In this document: positions 38,363-50,800 of the stretch, in pieces
Numbering within the stretch: position 1 is the first letter of the stretch
Layout of the letters: each line of letters starts with the position of its first letter
Source of the DNA: Paramecium sonneborni
Lineage: Eukaryota > Ciliophora > Oligohymenophorea > Peniculida > Parameciidae
Length of the DNA stretch: 64,000 nucleotides
Direction of reading: 5' to 3'
Assembly: GCA_905182985.1 (NCBI GenBank)
Contig: CAJJDN010000036.1
Coordinates: forward strand, 122,117-186,116
The notes under the pieces: model-generated
Seen by the model: the letters and a program-made list of their open reading frames with translations, nothing else
Databases searched by the model: none
What the model was told of the DNA's origin: nothing
Translations under genes and position numbers: made by a program

Positions 38363-40001
38363 ATGTCTAAGCAAAATGATAATCTATTTTAAAACAATAG
38401 ATCTTAGAAAGCTGTTAGAATAGAATAAAGCAATTAATTTGAGACTGGGTATTTGTAACCAACTCTTAAACAAGTTAATTCACCTCATTAATCTTAATCT
38501 ATTTCACCTATTCGAAGTCAAAATGATTTAAGTATAGATAACAAACAAGGATTAAATGGCTATCCGAATATAAAAAATGCTGACCAAGTAGAAATATTAA
38601 AATAAAATAAAGTAAATTGCGGCACTTATCTAAGAGATAGAGAAACTAAATAGTTGTATAAAATTGAAAACACAATAAATATAAGAATACCAATCTAAAA
38701 TTAGTCAGATTGAATTACATTATAGTTTAAAGATTGAAGAGCTAGAAACTTAACATCTTTACTAAATTTCTTTAACTTAAAGTTAATTAAGAGAAAAATA
38801 ATAAGAAAATGCTAATTTAATAAATGAAATTAATCAATTAAAATCTTAAAAGAATAAATATAATTAACTTGTCGAATAAACTAATGCAGAAAATTATCAA
38901 TTAAGAGAATAATTAAGAAAATTTTAAATGCTTAATTCTACATAAACAGGAGATTTAGCTGATGATTAACATTCAAAATAAAATAAGTTAGAAATTATTT
39001 AAATCAAATAATAAATGTTAAAATTAAATGAAGTAATCAAAAGTTTAGAAGAATAAAATAATTATTATGAAGAAGAATGCAATAAAATATTCAAGGAAAA
39101 TTAGTATTTAATCAATCACCAAAATAATTTGACTTAATAAGTTGAAACATAAAAATAAGATTTATTATTATTTCAAGAAGAAAATAAAGTATTGTAAGAA
39201 AAAATAATAAAAATCTAAGAATAGTTCAATCTTTCTTAAGAATAATTAATTTAATAACTAAAGTAAGAGTAAATAGAAAAATAATAAATTTAAAACTAAC
39301 ATTAATAAAAAATTCATGAATTATAAAGCTTATCAACCTAATTAGAATCAAAAATTTAAGAGACTTAATAAATTTCTTCTTAGATTAATTAAAATTCTTG
39401 GAAGATAAGTTAATTAGAACAATAAGAAAAAGATCTATAAAATCTCGTTGAACATTAAACTACTCAAATAGCTCAGTAAAGAAAAACAATAAGTCTTCTT
39501 GAATAAAATTTATAGAACTCTTAGAATACTGAAATTTAATACTAACAATTATTATAAAATTATAATAGTATTAAGGAATAGTTTTAATAATTTAAAACAT
39601 AAGAGCATAATAATACAAATAATTAATTATTAATAACATAAAAATAATGTCAGGAATAATAAAATAAGATAGAAAAATTAACTGTTATGTTAAAAAATAG
39701 ATTAAATGAGATAGAATTATGGAAGAATAAATGCTATGAAAATAATTCATAGCAAAATAGATAACTTATAGATTAACTTATTTAAGAAAATGAAATATTA
39801 AGATAAAAGTATATTTGATATATTCTATTTAGATGTAATATACTAGAAATAAATATTAAAGAAAATAACAGTCCATCTTAATCCTAAGAAATCAATAAAT
39901 TGAACATTATTGTATAATTTTTAACTTAAAATAGATAAAACAATAATAAGATAAAATTATATAGTAATAATAACTATTAGAAAATTAAAAGAAATAAATG
40001 A
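38363..40001 (+). CDS. Gln-rich coiled-coil protein (529 aa)
   Basis: ATG 38363 to TGA 39999-40001; introns 38588-38612 and 39809-39832 leave 530 codons. The first ~75 residues are Ser/Gln-rich (SPHQSQSISPIRSQND) and likely disordered. Almost all the rest is coiled coil with heptads rich in Gln, Leu and Glu (e.g. QLVEQTNAENYQLREQL). Most Gln codons are TAA/TAG. No globular domain. Such proteins are typical of basal body, ciliary or cortical structures, but nothing here fixes the location. Confidence 0.75.
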
Positions 40002-40130
40002 GTAGTCCTAAAAATTAGAAAACATTTACGACAGAAATAAATGTAAAAGATTTCAATCAAAAAGGTAAATACAATTGATTAATACTAAATCTAAATTATT
40101 GATAACATTTAATTATATTGTACTATTTAT

Positions 40131-40859
40131 TCAATATAATTTATTCCATAAATATTGACAAACCTTGACAGGATCATTTTCCATCATTTTTTCACTTTCT
40201 ACCCATGAATTTTTTGGAATTTAACCTAAAATTTATATGAAAATTGTACCATTATTTCTTCTTTTCCATAATATATAATACATTTTAATTTTAGTTTTTT
40301 TATTTTAAACAGCTCTACCAATTTTTTCAACTTTATCACCTTATTCAAAAGAACCATCATAATTTATTAATGCACTTTATTAGTATTGTTACATGATATC
40401 AGATTATATTGATAATTATTTATCTTAAGAGGCAGGTGATCTTTATAAATCATAGTGATGAATAACATTTTTTGACATTTTAAGTTCTTTAATAAGTCTC
40501 AATTAGGATTAAAGGATAAATCTAACATCATCTTTGAGATTATTAATTTGATGTTAAAATTCACTCAATTTTGTATTAAAAATGGAGAGTTCACTTTTTT
40601 TAGGTGGAACTTCTAAAAAATCTTCAATTTAAGGAGGTTAATCTAATGGATCAAAATAAAAGGTTTTTCCAAGCATTTGAACACTCATTTTATACTCTGA
40701 AATCATATTTGAATCAGCAGGTACTTTATCTGCTTTTTCCCATGTTGATTATGAGATTGGATATCCAGCCCATTTAACTAAAAAATAAAGTTATTCATTT
40801 ATAGTTCTAGAATCAAGGATGGCTTCCATTGAGAAAAGCTTTCGTTTAATTTTGTTCAT
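40131..40859 (-). CDS. HP1-like protein: chromodomain plus chromo-shadow-like domain (242 aa)
   Basis: ATG 40859 to TGA 40131-40133, no intron, 243 codons. Residues ~10-60 are a chromodomain: FSMEAILDSRTINEQLYFL, VKWAGYPISQSTWE, with aromatic-cage positions filled by F/Y, W and the SQSTWE segment. After a linker, residues ~165-240 look like a chromo-shadow domain (FEQGDKVEKIGRAVQ, KMYYILWKRRNNG, NSWVESEKM, VCQYLWNKLY). HP1-type proteins bind methylated histone H3 and dimerise through the shadow domain; in ciliates they act in heterochromatin and programmed DNA elimination. The role of this one is inference. Confidence 0.82.
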
Positions 40860-40935
40860 AATTTTGTATAAATAATTTTTCCAAACACACTTTTAAATTT
40901 TAAAAGCATTCTAATTAAAAAATAAAACTATTTCT

Positions 40936-41523
40936 TCAGATTTCTTAATATTAAATCTATTTAATATATTTCATTTTAACATATTCATCAATTTCAAAAG
41001 ACATATCATCTTATTCAACTTAATACCCTTCTATTGTATCATTAAATTTAAGCTCTAAACTTTTAGCTACTTCTGTAAAGTAATTTATTCTTCTAGGTAA
41101 ATTGGGTAATTTTTGATAAATAGATTTATTAGTATTCAACGAAAATGATTTTCTATGTGACTTTGTTTTCTGTATCTCTACTTTTCTTTTATATTAATTT
41201 TGTTATTATTAGGTTATATTTACTAACTTGTCTTACTTTGATTTATTTTTAGTTTTGTCATTTGAAGAAGATATTTAACTTTAATTTATTGTAGAAATTT
41301 GATTATAATTATTTGGAGTAACTATTACATTTTAATCAATTGTTTTATTATTTGAAGTAGATATTCTTCCAAAATTTCGAGTTCTCCAACTAGATTAACC
41401 TATTTTTGTTGGAAGTATAACTATATTTATATTTTTCTTGCTTTCTTTTTCCATTTCTTTTGTTAAGAAGTCCTTTATAATCTCTTAAATACTTTTTGGT
41501 TACTTTTTAAAAGGAGTTTTCAT
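40936..41523 (-). CDS. uncharacterised basic protein (195 aa)
   Basis: ATG 41523 (MKTPFKKQPKSIQEIIKDF) to TGA 40936-40938, no intron, 196 codons. Lys/Ser/Asn-rich and mostly disordered, ending in an acidic segment (DDMSFEIDEYVKMKYIKQ). It lies 76 bp upstream of the HP1-like gene on the same strand; I found no splice joining the two, though an exon-exon link with an unusual intron cannot be excluded. No family recognised. Confidence 0.55.
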
Positions 41524-41621
41524 TTATTTTTAAAAATATAAATTAATATAAAATATACATTAATATAAAAATATAAATTAATATAAAAATAAATATTCAT
41601 TAAATAAATTAACTATAAAAA

Positions 41622-41807
41622 ATGCACCAAGGAAATTAAGCTTAATAAAATGCATCTGATTATCGAAATCCATTGGATGATCAACTGAATTACAAAAATT
41701 ATTACAGAATTATGGTTGTATTTTTTGCAATTTTAGTTATATTGGGAATAATGCAAACTTATCAATTCACTCAAAACATAAGATAAAAACCTTTAACATT
41801 TTTATGA
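41622..41807 (+). CDS. small single-pass membrane protein (61 aa)
   Basis: ATG 41622 to TGA 41805-41807, no intron. Hydrophilic N-terminus (MHQGNQAQQNASDYRNPLDD), one TM helix (IMVVFFAILVILGIM), short Gln/Lys tail. It is divergent from the 195-aa gene with 98 bp between starts. No family recognised. Confidence 0.55.
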
Positions 41808-42907
41808 TACATCTATTTATGTATTAATTATTAGAAAAATTGAATCATATATTATTTATACTTTTTTTTTCTCTAACAATTTCTAAACACAATTTCATTT
41901 TTGAATTTAAATTCTTTCCCTTTAATTGTAACAGAATTAAATTTTTAGATATTATCTTCTTTCTATTTCTTGTCAATCCATTATTTTATCATCATATTCA
42001 TTTTTAAACAAATTCTGATACTCGCTAAAAATTTTACTCAAAAAATTTCCCTATATTCTAATCCTATATAATATTTATTTTGAAAACTTACCCTATAACA
42101 AAGTAATTCTATTAAGAATAATTAAATTAATGGTAAAATATTAATAAAATATGATTAATTTATCAAAAAATAAATACTTTATAAAAATCTATTAAACAGA
42201 TACTTTATTAGGTATAATTTTTTTTTCTATCATTTTAAGGGGAAATTAACTAACATTAACTTATTAAATAATCATTTTAGATTCCTTTATCTATTTTCAG
42301 AAAACTTAAATTAAAAAATTCAAATGTAATAATTAAAGGTTTGTAATATATATTTTTAGAAAATAAGAATAAAGAAACAACCATATAAGAAATTTCATTT
42401 TATGAAAACAATTGATTTAAGCGTTTCAAACTTAAAGAAAATAAAAATTCTATTTAAGTCACTACATTAATAGTTCCAAAAAAAAAAAAAGACACTTTAT
42501 TTATATTTATTATATTTATTTGATTTTATATCTATTTGACTTTAAATTTTATTGTTTTGTCATATTCTTAAATAATAATTAGATACAAGCATCAATTTTA
42601 TTAAATCATTTATTTTAGCGCTTTTACATTTTTGTAATTATTACAGTAATTATGATTTGCTTTTGTCGTCGACAAAATGAGAAAAATTAAACTAACCATA
42701 CATAATTTAAATATATTTTTTAATATTGACCTTTTTTCGAACATAAAGAATAGTTTTTAAAAGTGGAAAGATAGTTAGCTTTCTATCAAATCCACAATTT
42801 TTTACTGTACAAAAAAGTATTGAAGAAACATTGAAATGATAAATGAGAGTTTGAATATTTTATGAAAAAAGTATTAAGTAAATGAAAGAAATTATTTAAT
42901 CAAGACT
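41808..42907. other. long AT-rich intergenic region with a GC-containing palindrome
   Basis: About 1.1 kb without a coding frame. At 42661-42677 lies TTTTGTCGTCGACAAAA, 7-bp inverted arms around GTC, conspicuous in such AT-rich DNA. Confidence 0.45.
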
Positions 42908-43234
42908 TCAATAATCGGAATCTATTGGAATTCTCATACATGATTTAAGTTATTATTTTCTTGGAGATTCTTCTAGGGTTGGATTAAGATTAAATGTTTC
43001 TTTTGTCATTTAAACTTGTGTTTTAAGCCTTTCTCTGAACCTGTAGATATCTTCATCTTGATATCTCAGAAAAATAGTTATTGTAGGGGCAAATTTTACA
43101 TATTTAGAAATTTTTTAATTTCTGAAGCAGTCTGTGCTTTCAAGATCGAATTATGAATATGGTTTTTCATCCTTTAAGTCTTATATTTAACTTGGCATAT
43201 TAAAGTTTAATTTAGGTCCTCTGATTTGCTTCAT
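42908..43234 (-). CDS. uncharacterised small protein (108 aa)
   Basis: ATG 43234 (MKQIRGPKLNFNMPSQ) to TGA 42908-42910, no intron, 109 codons. Composition and codon use are clearly coding: SKYVKFAPTITIFLRYQDED followed by YRFRERLKTQVQMTKE and a Ser/Pro tail. No family recognised. Confidence 0.65.
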
Positions 43235-44039
43235 TGTACTTTGTTAACTATGATTAGAAAAATATTTAATGAAAATAAATTACGAATCACATAGCAATCT
43301 AATGATAATTATATATGTTTCATTGCAAATTAAACATGTAAAATTTCAAAACAGATTAAATCTTCTTAAAATTTTAGATATTATAGTTAGATTGAATACT
43401 ATGTTTGCAAAAAAGTAAAATCCAACTTAGAAATGAATATGATAAGGAGTAAGAAAAAAAAGTATAAATTCATTATAAATATCTTTATTTTTACTAAATT
43501 TTACTTTAAATACTAACCTATTTTGATTCTATATTATTTATCAATATTTTTGTGAATTTATTAAAAAGATATTTTTCTTCTTATTAAAATTGTTAATTTT
43601 TACTGATTTAGTATGCTTATAAAAAAGATATACATGTTTAATCTCTAAGTTGAACTTGTTAAGTTCTACTTTAAAATGAAAAAATGAAAAAAATAATTTA
43701 TAGTTATATATATTTTTTGAGTTGTTTAAAGTATTTAAGTGTTTGTATTAAAATGAAAATAAGCTTGAATCTAATTTCATTTTAAAAATATCTCAATTGA
43801 TATAAATGGTAAAATCATTATGAATGATTTCATAAAATACTAATCAACCTATAATTTTTAGAAAAAGATATCATATTTTATGATTTATATAGAATTGAAA
43901 TAAAATAATAAAATGTAATAAATAGATAGTTGGAAAATTAGATTTATATTAATTTTTGAAAAATAAAATTGTAAATATGTAAAGTATAATAAAAATATGA
44001 TAATAAAAATAACAAGAATTAAATTAAATTATTTAATTT
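43235..44039. other. divergent intergenic region
   Basis: About 800 bp of AT-rich sequence, no gene or motif recognised. Confidence 0.45.
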
Positions 44040-45727
44040 ATGGACGATCCAAGGTTTGCACGTATAAGGAAAGATCCTCGATTTAAATCATTACCAAAAA
44101 AACAACTGAAAACAAAATTAAACAAAAAATTCAGTTCAATTCTAAAGGACTCAAAATTTTCAACAAAACCTAAATTTGATATATATGGAAATAAAAGAAA
44201 ATAAGATTCAGAATTTAAGGAACATTATGAATTGTAAGATGAAAGTGAGGAATAATAAGTAAATGATAAAAGTGGTGAGAATGAAGAAATAGAAAATTAG
44301 TCATTTGAATAGGATTAAGAGTCTTAAGAGAAATCATAAAATGAGTCGGATTAAGTTTAAGAAGAGTAGAATTCAGAAGAGGATATTTCAATATCATCAG
44401 GAGTGGATAATTGGGAAGATGATGAATAAGATTAAAAGAATGCTCCTATAATATTATAAGCTACAAAAAGAATGGCATTATAAAATTATGATTGGTAGTA
44501 AATAAAAGCAAAAGATTTATTTGTTCTTTTTTCTTCATTTGCACCAACAGGTACTTCAATATAGCAAGTCTAAGTTTATGTTAGTGAATATGGAAAATAA
44601 AAATTGGCAGAAGAAAATGAATTTGGACCAAGATAAATTTTCAAAGAGAATTATATGTATTTATATATTTATTAATTATATTTAAGAGCAAAAAAATAAA
44701 AAGATGAAGTGAGTGCAGTAAATGAATTGATAGTAAAGGGAAATGAAGAAGATTTAGATGTTGATCCAATTAAATTAAGACAATATGAAAAAGATAGACT
44801 TAAATATTATTATGCAGTTATTGAATGTGATACAGCAAAAACAGCAGATTAAATTTATCAATAGATTAATGGTTAAGAATTTGAATTAACTAATATTAAA
44901 ATAGATTTGAGATTTATACCAAATGATGTAATACTTCCTAAAGAAAATCTTAAATAAGAATGTAATACTTTACCATCTCATATAACATCAACAAATATAA
45001 TAAATAGAGCTGTTGGACATACAGATGTTAAACTAACTTGGGAGGATAGTAAACCTAGAACCAATTTTTGGAATAAAAATATTAAAAATTTTAATAAAGA
45101 AGATTTTGAAGATATTGTTGGAAATTATGAAAGTGAAGATGAAGATAAAATTAAAGAATAAGTTAAAGATCTTTTAAATTAGCCAAAACAAAATAATAAT
45201 GAAGAAGAAGAAGAAGATTGGAGAAATTCATTTAAAAAAAGTATTATTATATATATTTAATTAATAGAATCTAAAAGTAATTTAAAAGTTACATTTTAAA
45301 GTGGATTTAATCCAAATGGTTAAAATTCAATAATTGAAAGAATGGGTCAAAAATAATAAAAAAATTTTCATGTTCCAAAAGAGGGTAGAATTGATGATTT
45401 TTTTGTTGGATTTTAAGAATAAGAATAGGAAGATGATAATGAAGGTAGACCAAAGGAACATCTAAAATATTTAGAAAAAAAGAAATTGAAAAAATAAGAA
45501 TTAAAATAAAAAAAGTTTTAAGAGGCAAATCTTAGATTATTAGTAGAGGATGATAAAAAATAAAAAATAGGATTAAATCCTAACGATAAAAGGTAATTAA
45601 AAGATTAATATAAATTAGATTTGAAGCAATACATACAAAACCTGAATATGCAATAGATCCAACTAATAAACAATTTAAATCTGTAAATAATGAATAAGAA
45701 CATAGAAAAAAGTAGAAATTATTTTGA
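44040..45727 (+). CDS. ESF1: ESF1-like pre-rRNA processing factor (544 aa)
   Basis: ATG 44040 to TGA 45725-45727; introns 45241-45267 and 45593-45618 leave 545 codons; a third candidate intron (44657-44686, 30 nt, in frame, no TGA) would shorten it by ten residues. ESF1 marks: N-terminal DPRFARIRKDPRFKSLPK, an acidic tract, LFVLFSSFAPTGTSIQQVQVY, DPIKLRQYEKDRLKYYYAV, IDLRFIPNDV, and the C-terminal block DKRFEAIHTKPEYAIDPT. Yeast Esf1 is a nucleolar protein needed for early 18S rRNA maturation; the same role is expected. Length is close to the family's. Confidence 0.9.
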
Positions 45728-46462
45728 TATTTAATATATGTAGATGTAATTTGTTTTTAATATATAAATATCTCATGGATATATTGATTGTAATTTAATA
45801 TGAAAAATAAGAATCCATTATTAAAATTAAAAATAATTATTAAATAGAAAATAAAAATGATCAAATTGTAAAATTATAAGAAGGATTTATAAATGGATGA
45901 AATATACTCAAAATTAATTGAATAATATTATGAAATTTAAGCAATTATTTTTTCTTATCTCCATTATTACCAAATTAATCAAACTATTTATATAAAAAAT
46001 AAATTGTAACATTAAAAAGTTAATGAAATTGCAGCCTAAAATACATAATTAATTTATATAAACAAAAGCTTTCTACAATTTTTTTTTCATTTACCCTCCT
46101 GTTTTACAAATTTTATTGGAAGGTTTAAAAAAATAATTAAGTTATTTCATTTGGTATAATGGTTAAAAAAATGAAATATTGAAATTAGTTAGATTAACGA
46201 TCTAATTAAAAAATTTGAGATTGCTGTTAAACAAATTATAATGAATTTAAATTCTTATAATAAATAGAGTTTATGAGACAAAATTGAATATAAAAGACTA
46301 ATGTCAAAAATAAAAATATGCAGGATTACTTATATGAAAGAGCAAGAAAAAAAAGTGATTAAAAATGGTGATGTTAATTGTAGTATCTTTAAGAATAGGG
46401 GTATGATAAAAATAATTAAATAAGAGTATCTTGTTTTAAAGTGATTAAATAATATATCATAA
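45728..46462. other. intergenic, no gene seen
   Basis: About 735 bp, AT-rich, no support for a gene. Confidence 0.45.
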
Positions 46463-47817
46463 ATGCAATCAATAACAATTCCAATGATAACATAAGCTCA
46501 TCGTCTTTAAAAGGATAGCACTCTAAATTTTCGAACAAAGCTTTAAAGATCTCTAAAGTTGTCCGAGAAATATCATTGCAATGTACATCTGAAACGAGAA
46601 GATTAATAATAAATAAGAGTATTTAAGATGAGAGGAGCATTCAATTCTTTTATGAGTTTAAGTCAAGAACAAAGAACAAAAGGATTAGTAACAGTAAGTG
46701 ATGGTAATTTTGCAGAGGCATTTGCTTTTTTTTGTAATCATTTAAAAATCAAAGGTAAAGGAATGATAATTAAAAATAGGAACTGTTTTTTTACCAGAAG
46801 TGTGTTTTTAATGGAAAATAGATATAATATAGAAATATGGAAAGGATTATGTAGAAATAAAGAGTGTAGGAGAATCATTTGATGAAGCTGAAGCTGCAGC
46901 ATAAGAATATATAAAATAACATGATAGAATAATGATACATCCATGTGATAATGTAAAAGCAATTATAGGGAATGCAACAATTGTATAATAAATTTATAAA
47001 TAACAAAGGGTATAGAGATAATAGAAGATTTTCCAGGCGAAGTAGATTACGTTTTTGTACCAGTTGGAGCAGGAGCATTAGCAGCTGGTATAGCTACTTA
47101 TTTTAAAGCAATGTCACCAAATACTAAAATTATAGGGGTTTAACCAGATGGGGCTGCATCTATGAAAGCTTCATTTGATGCTAAGAAAATTGTTACAATC
47201 GAAAGTATGTCTAGATTTTGTGATGGATCTGCTGTAAAAACAGTACCTTAAATAACATATGATATGTGTTAACGTAATCTAGATGGTTTAGCAGTTGTAC
47301 CTGAAGGAAAAGTTAGTTCAACCATTCTTGAATTATACAATTAAGGAATTGCAGTAGAACCAGCAGGAGTAATATTATTATTATAATAAATATTTATAGG
47401 CTTTAGCTGTTTCTGTTTTAGATTAATATGCATAAGAAATTAAAGATAAAAATGTAGTATGTTTAATTTCAGGAGGAACAGTTGATCTCTCTAGATTTGA
47501 TGAATTTAAAGAACATTCCTTATTATTCGAAGGATTGAAATATTTCTTTTTAATTCAAATCCCATTCAGACCGGGTATTCTCAAAAGTTTTGTTAGTTTG
47601 TAATATTCAATTCTAAATTAGATGTTTGGGACCAGATGATGAAATTAGTCATATTCAGTTTTAAAAAAAAAGTAATAGAGAAAGAGGACCATGTTTAGTA
47701 GCTATAGAAGTAGCCAAAAAAGATAATATTAAAAAAGTAATGGAGAATATGACAAAAATGCATTTATAATATGAAGTTGTAAATGATTCAAAAGAGTTGT
47801 TTGATTTATTGGTTTGA
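46463..47817 (+). CDS. threonine dehydratase-like PLP enzyme with ACT-like tail (416 aa)
   Basis: ATG 46463 to TGA 47815-47817; introns 46755-46779, 46983-47008, 47369-47399 and 47600-47621 leave 417 codons. Fold type II PLP family: [20 protein letters not shown] holds the Schiff-base Lys (FKxRGA). [26 protein letters not shown] and VEPAGALAVSV, then [11 protein letters not shown] follow the usual order, and the C-terminal ~90 residues look like an ACT regulatory domain ([23 protein letters not shown]). The phosphate-binding SAGNHAQG is SDGNFAEAF here and the GGGG loop is GAGA, so activity or specificity may differ. Normal members make 2-oxobutanoate from threonine for isoleucine synthesis. 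Confidence 0.87.
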
Positions 47818-47845
47818 TAAATTATAATATTAACGTATATAAAAT

Positions 47846-50800
47846 ATGTCTGTTATATTCGATTAGTTGGATGTATACTTATTAATGAATACTTTAGAAT
47901 ATCTAATCACTTAGATTTAGATTTACTTAAGCCATCAAGTTAGGAGTCTCGCTCTATTACATTCAAAATTGTAACTTAAAAAGACTTGTAGTTACCGACA
48001 ATTAAATTGCATCGTATAATGAATCTGAAGCTATAAATGTTTTATAAAATGCATCTCAGATATGTTCTGATGGTAAAACTTTGTATTGTTTGGAGAGTAT
48101 AAAATTATGACAATTTTTAAGATAATGGTGACCTTTATTAAATTGATTAATAACCCAAACTGTTGGTCTCTGCTAAGAATTATATTACTATCACTCCCAC
48201 TACTGCTATTGATCATTCTGGCCGAGGCTTTTTCTGGAAAAATAATAAACCTATTTATTCTCATTGTAAACATATTAGTACATATCAGGATAAAATGACT
48301 TTAATAACAAGTATTAATCTTATTTCATTTTATTAGTTGGAGGTAAGATTTTCAATATTGAAAATAATACACAAATTCCTATCTAATAATTAAATGGATT
48401 GGGAGTTAATGGATATTTTAAAAAATCTTTATTATTTTAATTTGGAGGAATTGCTATTACAGAAAATGGTGATGCTTATTGTTATAATAATAAAATGATT
48501 AAACTTAAAACATCCAATCTTGAAGATATTTAAGCTAGCAATAGATTTATTTTTGGAATCTAAGGAAAATATATTTTATAATGGAATCTAGATGATTTTT
48601 AAAATCACTAATTTTTTGTTAACTAAACTTTATTTAAAAAAATGAATTATGGTCATGAAATACAAATTAATTGTAAAAAAAAAGAATTTTAAGAAGTTAA
48701 ATTTATTTTCTCAGATCAATTTTCCATATTTTGTTGTGCTTCTCTTTAATCAATCTCTAAATAAAATTTGAATGAATAATCCATTTCAGCTATTGAAAGG
48801 ACTTTTTGTAGAAGTACTGTTTAAAATCTAAAATAATAATTATTTGATTAATGGGATCCCCCTTCTAAAAAGAAAACTTAAGAAATTAGATAACCAAGAT
48901 AACTTAGAGGAGAAAGAACAGAAAGATCAGAAACAAGTAATAGATAAACTGATAGGATTGAAAAAAAAGATGATCCTTCCTAATTAAGATAATCTAATAA
49001 TGATATACTTGATGTTTTATTTGATAGATCTAATAAATAGGATAATTAAGTTAAAAAAGAATAGGAATAAATTGTCCTATAAATTGATTCAAATTTTTGT
49101 TTTAAGAATACTTTAAAAAAATAATCTGAAATTTTAGCTCCTCTAGAAATTTCAAAATTAAATTTAAATGATAATACATCAAAATCAGAAAAGACTTTAT
49201 TATCTAACAATTAAAATTTTTAGATAATTTAAGTAGAATAAATTAAGTTATAGAATTAGGATTAAAAATAGGATCCCTCAGTTGAATAAAAATAATCATT
49301 AAAGGTCAAAGTATAAGAAGAATAAATTTAAACTAATGAACAAGGATAACAGTTAAAATAAAAGCTAGAAAAATAATAGGAATAATAATAAAAATAATAG
49401 GAATAATAATAAAAATAATAGGAATAATAATAAAAATAATAGGAATAATAATAAAAATAATTGAAATAATAATTAAAACTAGAAGAATAAAAAAGATTGG
49501 AATAATAATAAAAACTAGAATAATAATAAAAGTTATAAGAATAATAATAAAAACTAGAATAATAAAAAAAGTTATAAGAATAATAATAAAAACTAGAATA
49601 AATTTAAAAATTATAAGAATAATAATAAAAATTAGAATAATAATAAAGATTATAGGAATAATAATAAAAATTAGAATAATAGTAAAAACTAGAATAATAG
49701 TAAAAATTGCTGGAAAAAGAATAATAATAATTATAAATTAAATAACAATAATAATAATAAAATTCTCTTAATATGCCAAAAAAATGCTCTGAAGAGATAA
49801 AATAACCTTCTAAATTATTAGAATAATATAAAAAATAATTTGATTAAATTTTGAAATCAAATTATGAATAAACAATTGAAAATTCACTAGAAGTAGACGT
49901 TCATTAAATTGAAAAATAGAGTTATTAAGAAAACTTTTATACATAGTAAAATACAATTAGTTAAAAATTATAATAAATTAGAGATATATATGATTAACCA
50001 AAATTTAAGACTTAAAATAATAGTTTGTATACTTTAGATGAGGAAAGTTCTGTAGAATAAAGTATGTGCTTAGAAGAAGAAGAGAAAGGAAGATTATAAT
50101 TAAAAAGACAAGCTTTATTAATTTAAGATTTCTTTGACAATAAACCTGAATCTAAACAAGTATCAAAGAAATAAGAGAATTTAAAATAATAGTTTTAATA
50201 AAAAGATTTTCAATCTCCAACATTGTCTTTAGAAAATTCAATATAATATCCTTAAATTTCTGTTGCAGAATTACAATTACCTCCAATTTAATCATCATTG
50301 AATAACTTTTTGAGTAAATTATAGTTAAAACCTGAAAAAACAATAGATTAAGTTCTAAATTCATAAACATAAAAAGAAGAAATCTTAGAAAAAATTACAT
50401 AACCAAATTAATTGAAAGAAACATCACAAATTGAAATAAAGGAAAACAAAAAAATAAAGTCTTTCTTAAAACCTGAATAAATTTAAAATTAAAAATATAA
50501 GAATTCTGTTGAAGTAATGGATTAATAATCCGCTATTGATTATTAAAATAATAGTGATTTTATAGATTAATAGCAAGATAGTTTTATGTAAATTTTGTAA
50601 ACAGAAAAAAAACAATAAGAGAATTCAAAGATTTAGAATATAATGTCAATTTTTGATTAAATTTAAATATAACCAAAAAGAAAAAGTCCTCCTAAATTAA
50701 ATTTATTTAAAAAATAAGATTAAGAAAATAGGTTAAAAAAAATTGATCGAATAGAAGATTCAGATGGTTAATTAGATGAAAATTTAACAGAGATAAAAAA

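Noticed and set aside
39998..40081. Short plus ORF MSSPKNQKTFTTEINVKDF overlapping the coiled-coil gene stop
   Set aside because: Only about 27 codons, no family, no supporting intron solution.
46738..47078. Minus-strand hydrophobic open frames
   Set aside because: Antisense shadows of the threonine dehydratase-like gene, which has family motifs in the plus frame.
48086..48298. Plus-strand hydrophobic frame resembling a small membrane protein
   Set aside because: Out of frame with the large Gln-rich gene; removing the 25-nt intron 48073-48097 gives the RCC1-like frame across this stretch.
49360..49770. Short regular repeats as a CRISPR or satellite array
   Set aside because: They keep the reading frame of the Gln-rich protein and have no spacers; they are coding heptad repeats.
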